Below, in pieces: positions 1-9,561 of a stretch of DNA of 64,000 nt. The notes beneath the pieces were generated by a model. That model worked only from the letters and a program-made list of their open reading frames with translations. It searched no databases and was not told the origin of the DNA. Position 1 is the first letter of the stretch; every line of letters starts with the position of its first letter. The DNA is taken from the NCBI GenBank assembly GCA_964471825.1, contig CAYYKD010000011.1, positions 1 through 64,000 of the forward strand, read 5' to 3'. Made by a program: the position numbers and the translations under genes. Source of the stretch: CAYYKD01 sp964471825 (GTDB lineage Bacteria; Spirochaetota; GWE2-31-10; CAYYKD01).

Positions 1-648
1 GGAAATACACTAATTGGGGATTTTGTTTGGAGTCTTACAATGACAGATATATATAGTGGATGGACAGAAAACAGAGCTGTATGGAATAAAGGATCAACAG
101 GGATTTTGAAACAAATTAAAGATATTGAAAACGCATTGCCATTCGAGCTTAAAGGATTTGACTGTGATAACGGGTCAGAGTTTTTAAATCACTGCCTACT
201 AAAATATTTTACTGAAAACGGTAAAAATACGAAATTTACTCGATCAAGACCCAATAAAAAAAACGATAATGCGCATGTAGAACAAAAAAACTGGACACAG
301 GTTCGCCAGCTTCTTGGCTATGATCGTCTGGAAGATGAGAGCTGTGTGGAGTTGATTAACGATCTTTACACTAAAGATTGGTCATTATTCAATAATTATT
401 TTAGGCCTTCACAAAAACTTCTTGAAAAAACAAAAATTAACAGTAAATATATAAAAAAATATGATATACCTAAAACGCCATATTTACGTTTAATTGAATC
501 TGAACACATTTCACAATTAAAAAAGGATGAATTGATGAATATATTCAAAAACCTCAACCCATTTGAAATTAAAGATGAAATTAGTCGTAAATTAAAGGCA
601 ATTCTCAAAAACATTTCGGTTACCTCTAATGTGAGGCGATGTATCTGA
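1..648 (+). CDS. IS481-like integrase/transposase, 5'-truncated by window edge
   Basis: This is the C-terminal part of a DDE (rve integrase-core) transposase. The frame is open from base 1, reading GNTLIGDFVWSLTMTDIYSGW, so the ATG at 40 is internal and the true start lies outside the window. The aspartate of TDIYSGWTE is one of the family's conserved acidic residues. CDNGSEF and the HVEQKNW glutamate are the other parts of the catalytic triad, followed by the VRQLLGYDR block typical of this group. It probably cuts and rejoins DNA at the ends of its own element. Whether the element is intact cannot be judged because its left end is not visible. Repeats at the end of the gene (618-679) look like the element's right terminus. 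Confidence 0.85.
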   Translation, partial: GNTLIGDFVWSLTMTDIYSGWTENRAVWNKGSTGILKQIKDIENALPFELKGFDCDNGSEFLNHCLLKYFTENGKNTKFTRSRPNKKNDNAHVEQKNWTQVRQLLGYDRLEDESCVELINDLYTKDWSLFNNYFRPSQKLLEKTKINSKYIKKYDIPKTPYLRLIESEHISQLKKDELMNIFKNLNPFEIKDEISRKLKAILKNISVTSNVRRCI

Positions 649-679
649 TACTAAAGTTACCTTTTATTATGAGTCAATG
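618..679. repeat. Imperfect direct repeats at the IS right end
   Basis: Two related segments lie about 37 bases apart. GGTTACCTCTAATGTGAGG begins at 618, inside the last codons of the transposase. AGTTACCTTTTATTATGAG begins at 655, just after the stop. The repeated GTTACCT core plus a spaced ATG/TATGAG block suggests multiple transposase-binding sites at the element end. The matching left end is outside the window, so the role is inferred. Confidence 0.45.
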
Positions 680-691
680 CGTGTTAAACAT

Positions 692-3460
692 TTAAAAAAA
701 CTTTGAGAGGGTTGCTCTTACATCATTTATTGTGTATGGTTTTGAAAGAATTGCGTTAAATCCAAATGATTTATAATCTGACATTATTGGAGAGTTAGAG
801 TATCCGCTTGATACGATCAGTATGATATCATTATTATTTTTTCTTATTTCAGCCGCAGTTTCTTGTCCACCCATTCCACCGGGGATTGTCAGATCCATTA
901 TCATCAGATTGATTTTATCTCCGGTTTTAGTTGTTTCATCATATATTGCAAGTGCTTCTTTTCCATCCATAGCTGTTTTAACGATAAATCCCATATTTGT
1001 TAAAGTTTTTGATGCATAGTCTAGAATACCGGCTTCATCATCCATTACAATGGCTATTCCTTCGCCATTAATTGTATTAATATCATTGATCTTTGTTAAG
1101 TACCCTTGAGGATCTTTGATTACCGGTAAAAGTATCGTAACAGTTGTTCCTTGATTGATGACTGAGCTGATTTTTATTGAGCCTGAATGTCGTTTTATTA
1201 TAGAGTAACTGGTAGAAAGGCCCAACCCATTTCCCGATGATTTTGTAGTGAAGAATGGATCAAATACTTTATCTATTATTTCTTTTTCCATTCCAACACC
1301 TTCATCTGTTATGCTTATCTCAATAAATTTACCATGTTTGTTTTTTTGATCNNNNNNNNNNCCTGGAGTATGATTTGATTCAAGTAATTTTGCATGAGTA
1401 TAAATATTACCGCCATTTTTCATGGATTGAATTGCATTTAAAAATATATTGTTGAACACTTGAGTAAGTTGTCCGGGATCAGCTGAAGTGTAGCAGAGAT
1501 TTTTGTCGATATCAATATGACCTTTGACAGTTGAGCCGGACAAGATCAGATCTGACGATTCTTTAAGAAGAACTGAGATATCAACCTCTTTTTTTATTGG
1601 CTGACCACCTTTTGAAAATGTAAGAAGTTGATGAGTTAAATCTTTGGCTCTAATTAATGCCTTCTCAGAATTTTCAATAAATCCAATAATATCTGGTGTT
1701 TCATTCTTAATTTTTATCAACGAAATATTTCCATGCAATACTGTTAGTATATTATTAAAATCATGAGCAATTCCACCAGCTAAAAGTCCAATAGATTCAA
1801 GTCTTTGAACTTTTAATACCTCCTCTTCGAGTTTGCTCTGATCTGTAATGTCTCTTATAATAAAAAGTGCTCCATCAGGCTCATGATTGTTGTCATATGT
1901 TATTGAGAGTCTGATTGTAACTTGTCGGAAATAATTATCTGAGTGTTTAATATACAGCTTGTTAAATCCGGTTAGTTGTTTAGATAACTCAAATTGCTGA
2001 TTAATATAATCAATTTTTATTAATTTGAATTTATCATCATATAGTTTTAATACCTCTTCAAGTTTTTTATCAACAGCATTTCGCCTATTTGTTAAAAGTA
2101 AAATTTCTGAGGCTCGATTAAAAAGGGTAATTGTTTTATTGTTATCAAGAAGTATTATAGCATCATCTATACTTCTTAGAGTCGACTCAAGTTTTTCTCG
2201 TTCTATTTTTATTATATCATCATTATACTTTCTTGCTGTTATATCCCTTAGAATCCCCTCAATACCTGATGGTTGGTTTTTATCATTATATATGATATAG
2301 CAATTCACATTAAACCATATAATTGCTCCTGATTTTGCGGTAAATCTAAACTCAAAATTATCAATATGTTTTTTATTAATTATGTGATCGTATACTATTC
2401 TTACATCATTTCTGTCAAAGAAAAAGCTGTATATGTTTTTTCCTATCACTTCTTCAGGATAATATCCGGAAATTCTACTAATTGAGTTAGATATTGAGAT
2501 CAGTCTGCCCCTTGTATCAATTTTAACAAGTACATCGTTTATATTATCAAATAAACGACTATAATAGTTTTCACTCTTTTTTAATTCCTCAATTAGTTCG
2601 TTTAAGTGTACCGTTCTATCATTAACTTTTTTTCTTAGAATGATATTCCACGATAACAATTGAAATAATATGAAAATAAAAACAATGATTGGAATAACAA
2701 TTAATTTAATCGGTATCTGTTTGTATTCTGACTTTCCATACCATTTTTCATTAATTGTATTTATTTCAAATTTAGTAAACTTGTTGAATCCATTTTCAAT
2801 AATAGACATCAGTTCTTTGTTTTGTTGATTAACAGCACGGTGAAATTTTCCAATATAGAGGGGATCAGTATAGTTAAAATTATGCTTATTATTTTGTTTA
2901 TGAAGCATATATAAAGCAGGGGGTTTATCGATAATAAAGACAAGTATTTCTTGATTAACAGCAGCAGTAATTAATTTTTCATAACTATCATACTCTTTGA
3001 TTTCTGTTATGCCATTATTTTTAAGGTACTCAACAGCTGCATCCCCTTTTTTTACACCTGTTAAGAATCCTTTTAATGAGTTTATGTTATTTATTCCTGA
3101 TATATTGTTATTGAAAAAAATATTTACATCAATACTTGCATAGGGGTGACTGAAAATATATATTTTTGATCTTTCAGGTGTTTTAAAAACTGTATCAATT
3201 ACATCTGCATTCCCGTTGGACATTTCATTCAGTGCATTTGACCAATCCATTCCATCTAATATAACTTTAATACCGGTTTTTTTAGACCATAGATCCCAAT
3301 AATCAACACATATTCCTTGAAGTTCCCCTTTTTCATTGTAGAATACAAATGGAGGGTAATTATTGTCAATTACTACTCTTATTACTTTTTTTTCCTGTGA
3401 AAAACTATAATAAGCACAAAATAATAAAAATATTAGAATTAACCAGCGATTAATTTTCAT
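692..3460 (-). CDS. Hybrid sensor histidine kinase with periplasmic amino-acid-binding-type sensor
   Basis: This is a membrane two-component hybrid kinase of about 922 residues. In order it has a signal/anchor (1-21), a SBP_bac_3-type periplasmic binding domain (about 25-245), a transmembrane helix (about 252-275) and two PAS domains (about 300-410 and 425-540). These are followed by a HisKA helix with the phosphorylatable His566 (GGIAHDFNNIL), a HATPase_c domain with DEGVGM and GNGLGLS boxes, and a C-terminal receiver with acceptor Asp856 (MDLTIPGG). It presumably senses a small solute outside the inner membrane. The ATG sits directly after the pgi stop, so it may be cotranscribed with pgi. 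No partner regulator is next to it. The ten-N gap at 1352 falls in the ATPase domain, so the residues there are unknown. Confidence 0.9.
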   Translation of the reverse strand: MKINRWLILIFLLFCAYYSFSQEKKVIRVVIDNNYPPFVFYNEKGELQGICVDYWDLWSKKTGIKVILDGMDWSNALNEMSNGNADVIDTVFKTPERSKIYIFSHPYASIDVNIFFNNNISGINNINSLKGFLTGVKKGDAAVEYLKNNGITEIKEYDSYEKLITAAVNQEILVFIIDKPPALYMLHKQNNKHNFNYTDPLYIGKFHRAVNQQNKELMSIIENGFNKFTKFEINTINEKWYGKSEYKQIPIKLIVIPIIVFIFILFQLLSWNIILRKKVNDRTVHLNELIEELKKSENYYSRLFDNINDVLVKIDTRGRLISISNSISRISGYYPEEVIGKNIYSFFFDRNDVRIVYDHIINKKHIDNFEFRFTAKSGAIIWFNVNCYIIYNDKNQPSGIEGILRDITARKYNDDIIKIEREKLESTLRSIDDAIILLDNNKTITLFNRASEILLLTNRRNAVDKKLEEVLKLYDDKFKLIKIDYINQQFELSKQLTGFNKLYIKHSDNYFRQVTIRLSITYDNNHEPDGALFIIRDITDQSKLEEEVLKVQRLESIGLLAGGIAHDFNNILTVLHGNISLIKIKNETPDIIGFIENSEKALIRAKDLTHQLLTFSKGGQPIKKEVDISVLLKESSDLILSGSTVKGHIDIDKNLCYTSADPGQLTQVFNNIFLNAIQSMKNGGNIYTHAKLLESNHTPXXXXDQKNKHGKFIEISITDEGVGMEKEIIDKVFDPFFTTKSSGNGLGLSTSYSIIKRHSGSIKISSVINQGTTVTILLPVIKDPQGYLTKINDINTINGEGIAIVMDDEAGILDYASKTLTNMGFIVKTAMDGKEALAIYDETTKTGDKINLMIMDLTIPGGMGGQETAAEIRKNNNDIILIVSSGYSNSPIMSDYKSFGFNAILSKPYTINDVRATLSKFF
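1352..1361. other. Assembly gap (10 N) inside the sensor kinase
   Basis: Ten N bases lie in the HATPase region. The coding frame is open on both sides and matches if the length is taken as written, but such runs are usually placeholders. Confidence 0.95.
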
Positions 3461-4855
3461 TTATCGTGTAACTTTTCCGGTTGGGATCTTATTTAGTTTT
3501 GTGTTTAGAATATCTTTGTTGTTTTTGTGTTTCTCTCCCGGTTTTTCTAGAAGGGCAAACATATTGTTTTTGTATTCTTCTACACCGGGTTGATCAAATG
3601 GGTTGACTCCCAGGGTGTATCCAGAGATTCCACATGCGAATTCAAAGAGATATAGAAGTTTACCGATATAATAACTATTCATTTCCGGGATATTAAATAT
3701 CATATTTGGTACTTTTCCATCATAATGAGCTACCATTGTTCCTTTAAGAGCCATCTTGTTAATCTCTTCAAATTTTTTACCGGCTAGATATTCAAGATCG
3801 TCAGTATTGTCATTTAATTTATTTACTTTTAAATTTGACTGTTCACTTTCAATGTTTAATATTGTTTCAAACATTATTCTTTGTCCATCCTGTATCATCT
3901 GTCCAAGTGAATGAAGGTCAGTAGTGAAGTCTACGGAAGCAGTAAAGATGCCTTTTCCATCTTTTCCTTCAGACTCACCGTATAGCTGTTTCCACCATTC
4001 ACTTATGAAGTGAAGAGCCGGTTCATAGTTTACCATTATTTCAGTAATGTAACCTTTATTCAGTAGTATATTTCTTAAAATTGCGTACATTAAGGCCGGG
4101 TTTAATGAAGGATTTTCTTCCTTACAGATTTGTGATTGATCTAGGGCACCTTTGAGTAATTTTTTTATATCAATACCTACTGCGGCTATAGGTAGGAGTC
4201 CCACTGGTGTAAATACAGAGAATCTACCGCCGATATCATCAGGGATAATAAATGTTCGATATCCGGATTTATCCGAAATAGTTTTTAAAGCACCTCTATG
4301 GGCGTCGGTGACTGCAATAATTCGTTTAGAAGATTCGATATGACCATATTTTTTCTCTATTTTTTCTCTGATAAGTCTAAATGATATGCCCGGTTCAGTT
4401 GTTGTTCCTGATTTTGAAATTACAATAACATACACACTGGATGCCAGTTCAATTTCATTAAGTACCGATTCATGATATCTTCCGCTTATATTTTGTCCTG
4501 CAAATATTACTTTTGGACCCGATCGTCTTTCTTTATCCTGCATATTGTGAAATGGGGGCAATAGTGCTTCGAGTATAGCTTTTGCACCTAAATAGCTGCC
4601 TCCAATTCCGATACATACAAGCAGATCTGCATTTTTATTTATCTCAAGAGCAACAGATTCAATTTCTTCAAACTCAATAGATTTGAGCATGTTTTCAGGT
4701 AATGAAATCCAGCCCAGAAATTCATTTCCTTTCCCATTTTTTTCTTTTAATGTCCTCATTGATTCGAGTGATTTTTGTTTTGCATTTTCAATATCATTAT
4801 CACTTATATAAGGATAAAGAAAAGAGTAGTCTAGTGTGATTTTTTTTTCTGACAT
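3461..4855 (-). CDS. pgi: Glucose-6-phosphate isomerase
   Basis: Cytoplasmic enzyme interconverting glucose-6-phosphate and fructose-6-phosphate in glycolysis and gluconeogenesis. At 464 residues it matches the shorter Bacillus/Thermotoga-type isomerases. Visible motifs are the SIS-domain sugar-binding stretch IGGSYLGAKAI, the phosphate-binding ISKSGTTTEPG, the DDIGGRFSVFTPVGLLP signature and the catalytic YGESEGK region. The ATG is preceded by GGAGGG at good spacing. The stop is immediately followed by the start of the sensor kinase, suggesting an operon reading leftwards. Confidence 0.96.
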   Translation of the reverse strand: MSEKKITLDYSFLYPYISDNDIENAKQKSLESMRTLKEKNGKGNEFLGWISLPENMLKSIEFEEIESVALEINKNADLLVCIGIGGSYLGAKAILEALLPPFHNMQDKERRSGPKVIFAGQNISGRYHESVLNEIELASSVYVIVISKSGTTTEPGISFRLIREKIEKKYGHIESSKRIIAVTDAHRGALKTISDKSGYRTFIIPDDIGGRFSVFTPVGLLPIAAVGIDIKKLLKGALDQSQICKEENPSLNPALMYAILRNILLNKGYITEIMVNYEPALHFISEWWKQLYGESEGKDGKGIFTASVDFTTDLHSLGQMIQDGQRIMFETILNIESEQSNLKVNKLNDNTDDLEYLAGKKFEEINKMALKGTMVAHYDGKVPNMIFNIPEMNSYYIGKLLYLFEFACGISGYTLGVNPFDQPGVEEYKNNMFALLEKPGEKHKNNKDILNTKLNKIPTGKVTR

Positions 4856-4902
4856 AATACCCTCCGAAAGATTTCGAAAATTAATTTATATTTGCTTTTA
4901 TC

Positions 4903-4953
4903 TATAGAGCCTCTTGCAAAAATTCAAAATTTATTTTTTCAGGAGGCTCTATA
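4903..4953. repeat. Dispersed palindromic element, copy A (possible terminator)
   Basis: A perfect 11-base inverted repeat, TATAGAGCCTC (4903-4913) with GAGGCTCTATA (4943-4953), encloses an A/T-rich loop. It lies between the end of the DUF362 gene and the start of pgi. The segment CTCTTGCAAAAATTCAAAA is nearly identical, in reverse orientation, to the element at 36880-36922, so this is a dispersed repeat and not just a local hairpin. It lacks a strong T tract directly after the stem. Confidence 0.6.
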
Positions 4954-4978
4954 CTATAGAATAAAAAAATTAAAAAAT

Positions 4979-6109
4979 CTACTTAATTAATTTTCTGAGG
5001 AGCGGTTTTTTGAAATCGATTGCACTTTCAGGACACATCTCCTGACAACAGTAACATTTTATACATTTGTTATAGTTATAGACTGGAATTGATTTCTGCT
5101 CTTCATTTTTCCAACTTATTGCTTTTGGATTGACAGGGCAAACTTTTATACAGACTCCGCATTTAATACATTTTTCTTGCACAACATAGGGTTTCTTTAC
5201 GAATAGAAAATCCAATCCCTTAAGAAGTTTGAACATTTTACCGCCGCCATGGGCTGGTGTTTTAAAATCTGAAGATATAAATGACTGATAGGTTTCACCA
5301 TATAATTCGATTTCTGATAGGTTAGATGTTCCTAGTCCGAATTGAGTACCATACTTAATTGTGTAGATGCTACCCGGATCTGTCCCAACTATTAATGCAG
5401 CAATTGTGTCTAGTGCAATTGGGTCATCAGCAACAGCTATGAGGTTCATTTTTTTTGGAGTTCCACCCCGGGGACCGTTCCCTTCCATTGCAAATACACC
5501 ATCCATGATAAAGAGTCTGGGTTTCAGAAAGAGGTTTAGATCAACAAGCATTTTAGCAAAATCTTCAAGGTTAGGAAGTTTTACATGAAATTCACCTTTT
5601 AAAAATCCGGGAATACAACCAAACTGGTTTTTTACAGCTCCGGTTAGAAGGGTTAAGCCATGAGATTTCATTTTAGAAACGCTGATTAGCCCATTTGAAT
5701 TAAGAACTCCATTTGCAATAACAAATCTTTTATAGAATCTTCCTTCATCAAAGAATATTTCTTTTCCATTAATGAAGTCTGCCGGTTCGATATTCAAATC
5801 TGATGCTGCATCTGCTATGCCAATTTTTTTTGCGGCCTGTTCTGGTGTATGAAACCCTGGAGAATCTCCATAAGTAAGCTTTGCTCCGGTAGTTTTAAGG
5901 ACTTCACAGACTGCCTTAAAGACAGCCGGATGAGTGACTGAACATTTTTCAGGAGGATCTGCAGCTAGCATATTTGGTTTAACTAAGATTTTTTCATTAT
6001 TAGATGCAAATCTTTCCGAGCCGCCTATTAATTGAATTCCTTTGTTTACTGCATGAAGAACAGTTTCATATTCATAACTTTCACAACGAATTAGTGCTAC
6101 TTTTGCCAT
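4979..6109 (-). CDS. DUF362 protein with two 4Fe-4S clusters
   Basis: Predicted iron-sulfur protein of 376 residues. The N-terminal 300 residues are the DUF362 domain (KPNMLA, GDSPG, SKMKSHGLTLLTGAVKN, MDGVFAMEGNGPRGG). The C-terminus carries two ferredoxin motifs, CIKCGVCIKVCP and CIKCYCCQEMCP, so it should bind two 4Fe-4S clusters and act in electron transfer. The substrate is unknown. I chose the inner ATG at 6109 because AAGGGG lies just upstream of it; a longer frame to 6139 has no such site. It follows the thioesterase gene after about 87 bases and may be part of the same leftward unit. Confidence 0.85.
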   Translation of the reverse strand: MAKVALIRCESYEYETVLHAVNKGIQLIGGSERFASNNEKILVKPNMLAADPPEKCSVTHPAVFKAVCEVLKTTGAKLTYGDSPGFHTPEQAAKKIGIADAASDLNIEPADFINGKEIFFDEGRFYKRFVIANGVLNSNGLISVSKMKSHGLTLLTGAVKNQFGCIPGFLKGEFHVKLPNLEDFAKMLVDLNLFLKPRLFIMDGVFAMEGNGPRGGTPKKMNLIAVADDPIALDTIAALIVGTDPGSIYTIKYGTQFGLGTSNLSEIELYGETYQSFISSDFKTPAHGGGKMFKLLKGLDFLFVKKPYVVQEKCIKCGVCIKVCPVNPKAISWKNEEQKSIPVYNYNKCIKCYCCQEMCPESAIDFKKPLLRKLIK

Positions 6110-6196
6110 TTTTGTCCCCTTGATAATTAATACAATCAATTAATTAAAATGTCAATGTCTAGCTTAATTTTCTTTATCTTTTCATTTAGGAGGTTA

Positions 6197-6694
6197 TTAT
6201 GTTTGATTAATTACATGTAGTTTTTGAATTAATTCTTTTCTATTTTCAACTCGAATTTTGGCATTATTTAATTTTTTAATTTCATCATCGGTTTTAACAA
6301 GTAGCTTTGGAAGTTTTACAGGTTTCTTGGTACTATCTAGTGCAACAAATGTCATAAATGCCGTAGTTGCAAGTTCGCTGGTTTTTTTTAGCGGATTTTC
6401 TTTGTAGACAATAACACCAACCTCCATTGAGGTATTACCAACAAAGTTGACAGTTGCTTTTATTATAACATGATCACCAATATTTATTGGTGTTTTAAAG
6501 GTAATAGAGTCCATTCCTATTGTTACAACCTCATATCCGGAGTATTTCTGGGCTGACATTGCTGCTGCCATATCAATCCAGGATAGAAGCTGCCCACCGA
6601 ATAGTGTCCCCAGGTGGTTAGTGTGATGAGGCATTACAAGGTATCTGGTTTCGATGATTCCCTCAGAAGGGAGTTTGAAGTCTGTATCAGGCAC
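6197..6694 (-). CDS. Acyl-CoA thioesterase, YciA/hotdog type
   Basis: Hotdog-fold thioesterase of 165 residues that should hydrolyse acyl-CoA to free acid and CoA in the cytoplasm. The family signature is clear: HTNHLGTLFGGQLLSWIDMA, followed by the central beta-sheet (VVTIGMDSITFKTPINIGD) and a TAFMTFVALD strand. The start is a GTG two bases after the DUF402 stop, with GAGGA in place as ribosome-binding site. The tight spacing suggests cotranscription with the DUF402 and aconitase genes. Confidence 0.88.
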   Translation of the reverse strand: MPDTDFKLPSEGIIETRYLVMPHHTNHLGTLFGGQLLSWIDMAAAMSAQKYSGYEVVTIGMDSITFKTPINIGDHVIIKATVNFVGNTSMEVGVIVYKENPLKKTSELATTAFMTFVALDSTKKPVKLPKLLVKTDDEIKKLNNAKIRVENRKELIQKLHVINQT

Positions 6695-6696
6695 AA

Positions 6697-7341
6697 TTAG
6701 TCCTCAAAGAATTGATATCTTTCCCACTCAACATAGGTTGAAATTTCATAATCCTTAAATATTGAATCAAAATCTTTTGCATCCAATCTGCTTTTAATCC
6801 ATTCTGAGGTTCTTATACATGCTTCTATCTCCTCAGGAGTGTAGAATTTCATTCTAACCGCTTCTTCAAATTCATCCTCATCCAGGATTAAATATCTCTG
6901 TTTATCACTGCTGACTAAAAAATCAATTCTAAGGTCAACTATATATATTTTATTCAATAAAATTTTTGCAGGTAACACTATATCTATGTAGTAGGCCGTT
7001 AAGGAGTTGTCCTTCGCATAGTATTCAAGTAATGAATAATGTCTGTTAGGGTAGAAATGTCTTCTTCCTCTATAGAGTTGTCCGGGTTCAAATATTCTTC
7101 TTCCTTTTACAAAGAATGGGTTGTCAGAATATTTTTCAGGGAATTTAAAATTACATATTAAAACATCATTGTCCATTTTTTCAAATTCGGCATTTCTATA
7201 TTGCGTAATTTCCGGAGGTTCAATCCAATTTTCTATAATGATGTTTTTATCATTGTTCAATATTTTGTCAACTACCTTTTTTTTATTTCGATAAGTGCAT
7301 TTTAAACTAAATGGTACTGTTTTTAATTTTAACATATCCAA
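6697..7341 (-). CDS. DUF402 domain protein
   Basis: Cytoplasmic protein of 214 residues with a DUF402-like core: an N-terminal strand region, then LYRGRRHFYPNRHYSLLEYY, YIDIVLPAKILLNKIYIVDLR and LDEDEFEEAV. Some DUF402 members are nucleoside tri/diphosphatases, but the function here is not established. The start is a TTG at 7341, five bases after GGAGG. An ATG at 7335 is the alternative. The gene overlaps the 3' end of the aconitase gene by 35 bases, implying translational coupling. Confidence 0.75.
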   Translation of the reverse strand: MDMLKLKTVPFSLKCTYRNKKKVVDKILNNDKNIIIENWIEPPEITQYRNAEFEKMDNDVLICNFKFPEKYSDNPFFVKGRRIFEPGQLYRGRRHFYPNRHYSLLEYYAKDNSLTAYYIDIVLPAKILLNKIYIVDLRIDFLVSSDKQRYLILDEDEFEEAVRMKFYTPEEIEACIRTSEWIKSRLDAKDFDSIFKDYEISTYVEWERYQFFED

Positions 7342-9235
7342 GTTTTCCTCCGGCTAATAATATTGATCTGTCTCTTTCAGATAGTTCAATTTTTAATTTA
7401 ATTTTTTTGGAATTTATTTCCACTTCTAATTGATTGTGATTTTTAATAGAATCAACCAGATTTTCAAAGTTTAATAAATGACCTTCTTTTACAAATTCAT
7501 AATCATCTGCATTATCAAATACTAAAGGGATTATTCCAAAATTTATTAAATTTGCCTTGTGGATTCTGGCAAATGACTTTGTAATAACTGCTTTAATACC
7601 TAAATATTTTGGTGCTAAGGCCGCATGTTCTCTTGATGATCCTTGCCCATAGTTTTCCCCACCGATAATGACACCGCTAATAGCCTCTTTGGCTTTATTG
7701 TGAAAATCCGGATCTAAAGCGGAAAATGTAAATTCACTAATTTTAGGAATATCAGATCTGAAGGGCAATACTTTTGAACCGGCAGGAAGAATCTGATCTG
7801 TAGATATATTATCTCCTGTTTTAATTATTACCTTTGCACTAATATTATTTTCAGTAGGATTTTGTACAGGGAGAGGTTTGATACCCGGTCCTCTAATAAT
7901 TGTAACTTTTTCGGGATCAAATGAAGGTGGGATAATCATTCTGTCATCTACTGTTATTTTTTCCGGTGCAGAGAAGCTTGGTGCAGGTCCAATGTCCCTT
8001 GGGTCACTTATTCTACCTTTAAGGGCTGAGTATGCTGCCACCTCTGGAGAGACAAGGTAAACACTTGCATCTTCTGTACCTGATCTGCCTTTGAAGTTTC
8101 TATTGAATGTTCGAAGGGAGACTCCTTTACTATTTGGAGCACTTCCCATACCTATGCAAGGCCCACAAGCTGATTCTAGTATTCTTGCACCCGCATCAAT
8201 CAGAGTTGTCAGTGTTCCATCTTTTGATATCATCGAAAAAACCTGTTTTGAACCGGGAGATATTAATAGTGATGTGTTTCTAGATATTACATTATCCTTT
8301 AATATCTGAGCAGTTATCCAAAGATCTCTATAACTGGAAATTGTACAACCGCCTATCGCAACCTGATATATCATAGTATCTTCAATATCCGATATCTCGA
8401 CTACACTATCAGGAGAATGAGGGCAGGCTGCCATTGGAACAAGTTCTGATAAATTAATTTCTATAACTTCATCGTACTCTGCATCAGGGTCGGCTGATAA
8501 TTCAATATATTGATCTTCTCGTAGTTGTTGTTGTAAAAATATCTTAGTATTGTTGTCTGATGGAAAAATAGAAGTTGTTGCACCCAGTTCTGCACCCATA
8601 TTTGTTATAGTAGCTCTGTCAGGAACTAGAAGTGTTTTTACACCTTCACCAAAATATTCAAATACAGCTCCAACGCCGCCTTTTACTGTTTTAATTTTCA
8701 ATAGTTTTAGTATGACATCCTTGGGAGAAACCCAGGGTTTTAATTTGCCTATCAGTTTAACTCCGATCACTTTTGGTACATTTAGATAGAATGGTTCGCC
8801 TGCCATAGCACAGGCAACATCTAGTCCGCCGGCTCCTATTGCTAATGATCCCATTCCTCCGGCTGTTGGTGTGTGAGAGTCTGAACCAAGTAAGGTTTTA
8901 CCTGGAGCTGCAAATCTTTCAAGATGAACCTGGTGGCAGATACCGTTTCCGGGTCGGGAAAAGTAGACTCCGTATTTTGACGCAACAGATTGAAGGTAAA
9001 GATGATCATCCATATTACGATTGTCAGTTTGTAGTGTGTTATGATCTACATAGCTGACAGAAATATCTGTTTTAACTTTTAAAAGTTCCATAGCTTCAAA
9101 TTGTAGGTAGGCAAGAGTGCCGGTTGCATCCTGGGTTAGGGTCTGATCGATTTTTATCCCAATCTCATTTCCTGTTTTGTAAATACCTTCAATTAACTTC
9201 TTTTCAAGTATTTTTTTTGTAAGAGTTTTACCCAT
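7307..9235 (-). CDS. Aconitate hydratase, Aquifex-type
   Basis: 4Fe-4S dehydratase of 642 residues, much shorter than AcnA/AcnB and matching the single-chain Aquifex-type aconitases. The aconitase domain has LLGSDSHTPTAGGMGSLAIG near 115, the cluster ligands in AIGGCTISS and ESACGPCIGMGSAP, and RNFKGRSG. The swivel domain has ENYGQGSSREHAAL and FARIHKANLINFGI. It should interconvert citrate and isocitrate. A LeuCD-like isopropylmalate dehydratase is the main alternative, since leuA lies nearby on the other strand, but the fused arrangement favours aconitase. The ATG follows AGGAG. Confidence 0.88.
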   Translation of the reverse strand: MGKTLTKKILEKKLIEGIYKTGNEIGIKIDQTLTQDATGTLAYLQFEAMELLKVKTDISVSYVDHNTLQTDNRNMDDHLYLQSVASKYGVYFSRPGNGICHQVHLERFAAPGKTLLGSDSHTPTAGGMGSLAIGAGGLDVACAMAGEPFYLNVPKVIGVKLIGKLKPWVSPKDVILKLLKIKTVKGGVGAVFEYFGEGVKTLLVPDRATITNMGAELGATTSIFPSDNNTKIFLQQQLREDQYIELSADPDAEYDEVIEINLSELVPMAACPHSPDSVVEISDIEDTMIYQVAIGGCTISSYRDLWITAQILKDNVISRNTSLLISPGSKQVFSMISKDGTLTTLIDAGARILESACGPCIGMGSAPNSKGVSLRTFNRNFKGRSGTEDASVYLVSPEVAAYSALKGRISDPRDIGPAPSFSAPEKITVDDRMIIPPSFDPEKVTIIRGPGIKPLPVQNPTENNISAKVIIKTGDNISTDQILPAGSKVLPFRSDIPKISEFTFSALDPDFHNKAKEAISGVIIGGENYGQGSSREHAALAPKYLGIKAVITKSFARIHKANLINFGIIPLVFDNADDYEFVKEGHLLNFENLVDSIKNHNQLEVEINSKKIKLKIELSERDRSILLAGGKLGYVKIKNSTI

Positions 9236-9320
9236 AAATTACTCCTGAAAATCATTTTTTATAACTTGATAAAAAATGTATCAAGTCTATTATCATATTT
9301 TACAAAAAAAGTAAAGAAAA

Positions 9321-9349
9321 TATAATATCAATATAATATCAATATAATA
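9321..9349. repeat. Short tandem repeat (TATAATATCAA)n
   Basis: Two and a half copies of the 11-base unit TATAATATCAA lie in the divergent intergenic region between the aconitase and a lipoprotein gene. Each unit resembles a -10 box. The rest of 9236-9561 holds only promoter-like sequence for the genes on either side. Confidence 0.6.
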
Positions 9350-9424
9350 AAACATAATATCTAAATTTTAATATATATAAGGATGTGAAATTAATTTTTA
9401 CAAATGTTAATATTAATTGTTTTA

Positions 9425-9454
9425 TTGACAAATACTGGTGGATTATCATATAAT
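9425..9454 (+). promoter_or_regulatory. Putative sigma-70 promoter of the 9562 lipoprotein
   Basis: TTGACA (9425-9430) and TATAAT (9449-9454) are perfect consensus boxes 18 bases apart, about 100 bases upstream of the lipoprotein start. Confidence 0.7.
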
Positions 9455-9561
9455 GTATTTATTATTAATATTTGATATGAGTTAAAAAACGGAGATTAAA
9501 AAATCTTTACAAAAGATTATCTGACATAGGCTTTAAAGTTGATTTACGGGAGGAGTTAAAA

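Noticed and set aside
7307..9235. Fused 3-isopropylmalate dehydratase (LeuCD)
   Set aside because: Single-chain 642-residue layout and motif set fit the Aquifex-type aconitase better; it is not in the leuA operon and is on the other strand. It remains a lesser alternative.
9321..9349. CRISPR-like repeats
   Set aside because: The repeat unit is only 11 bases, with no spacers and no cas genes in the window.
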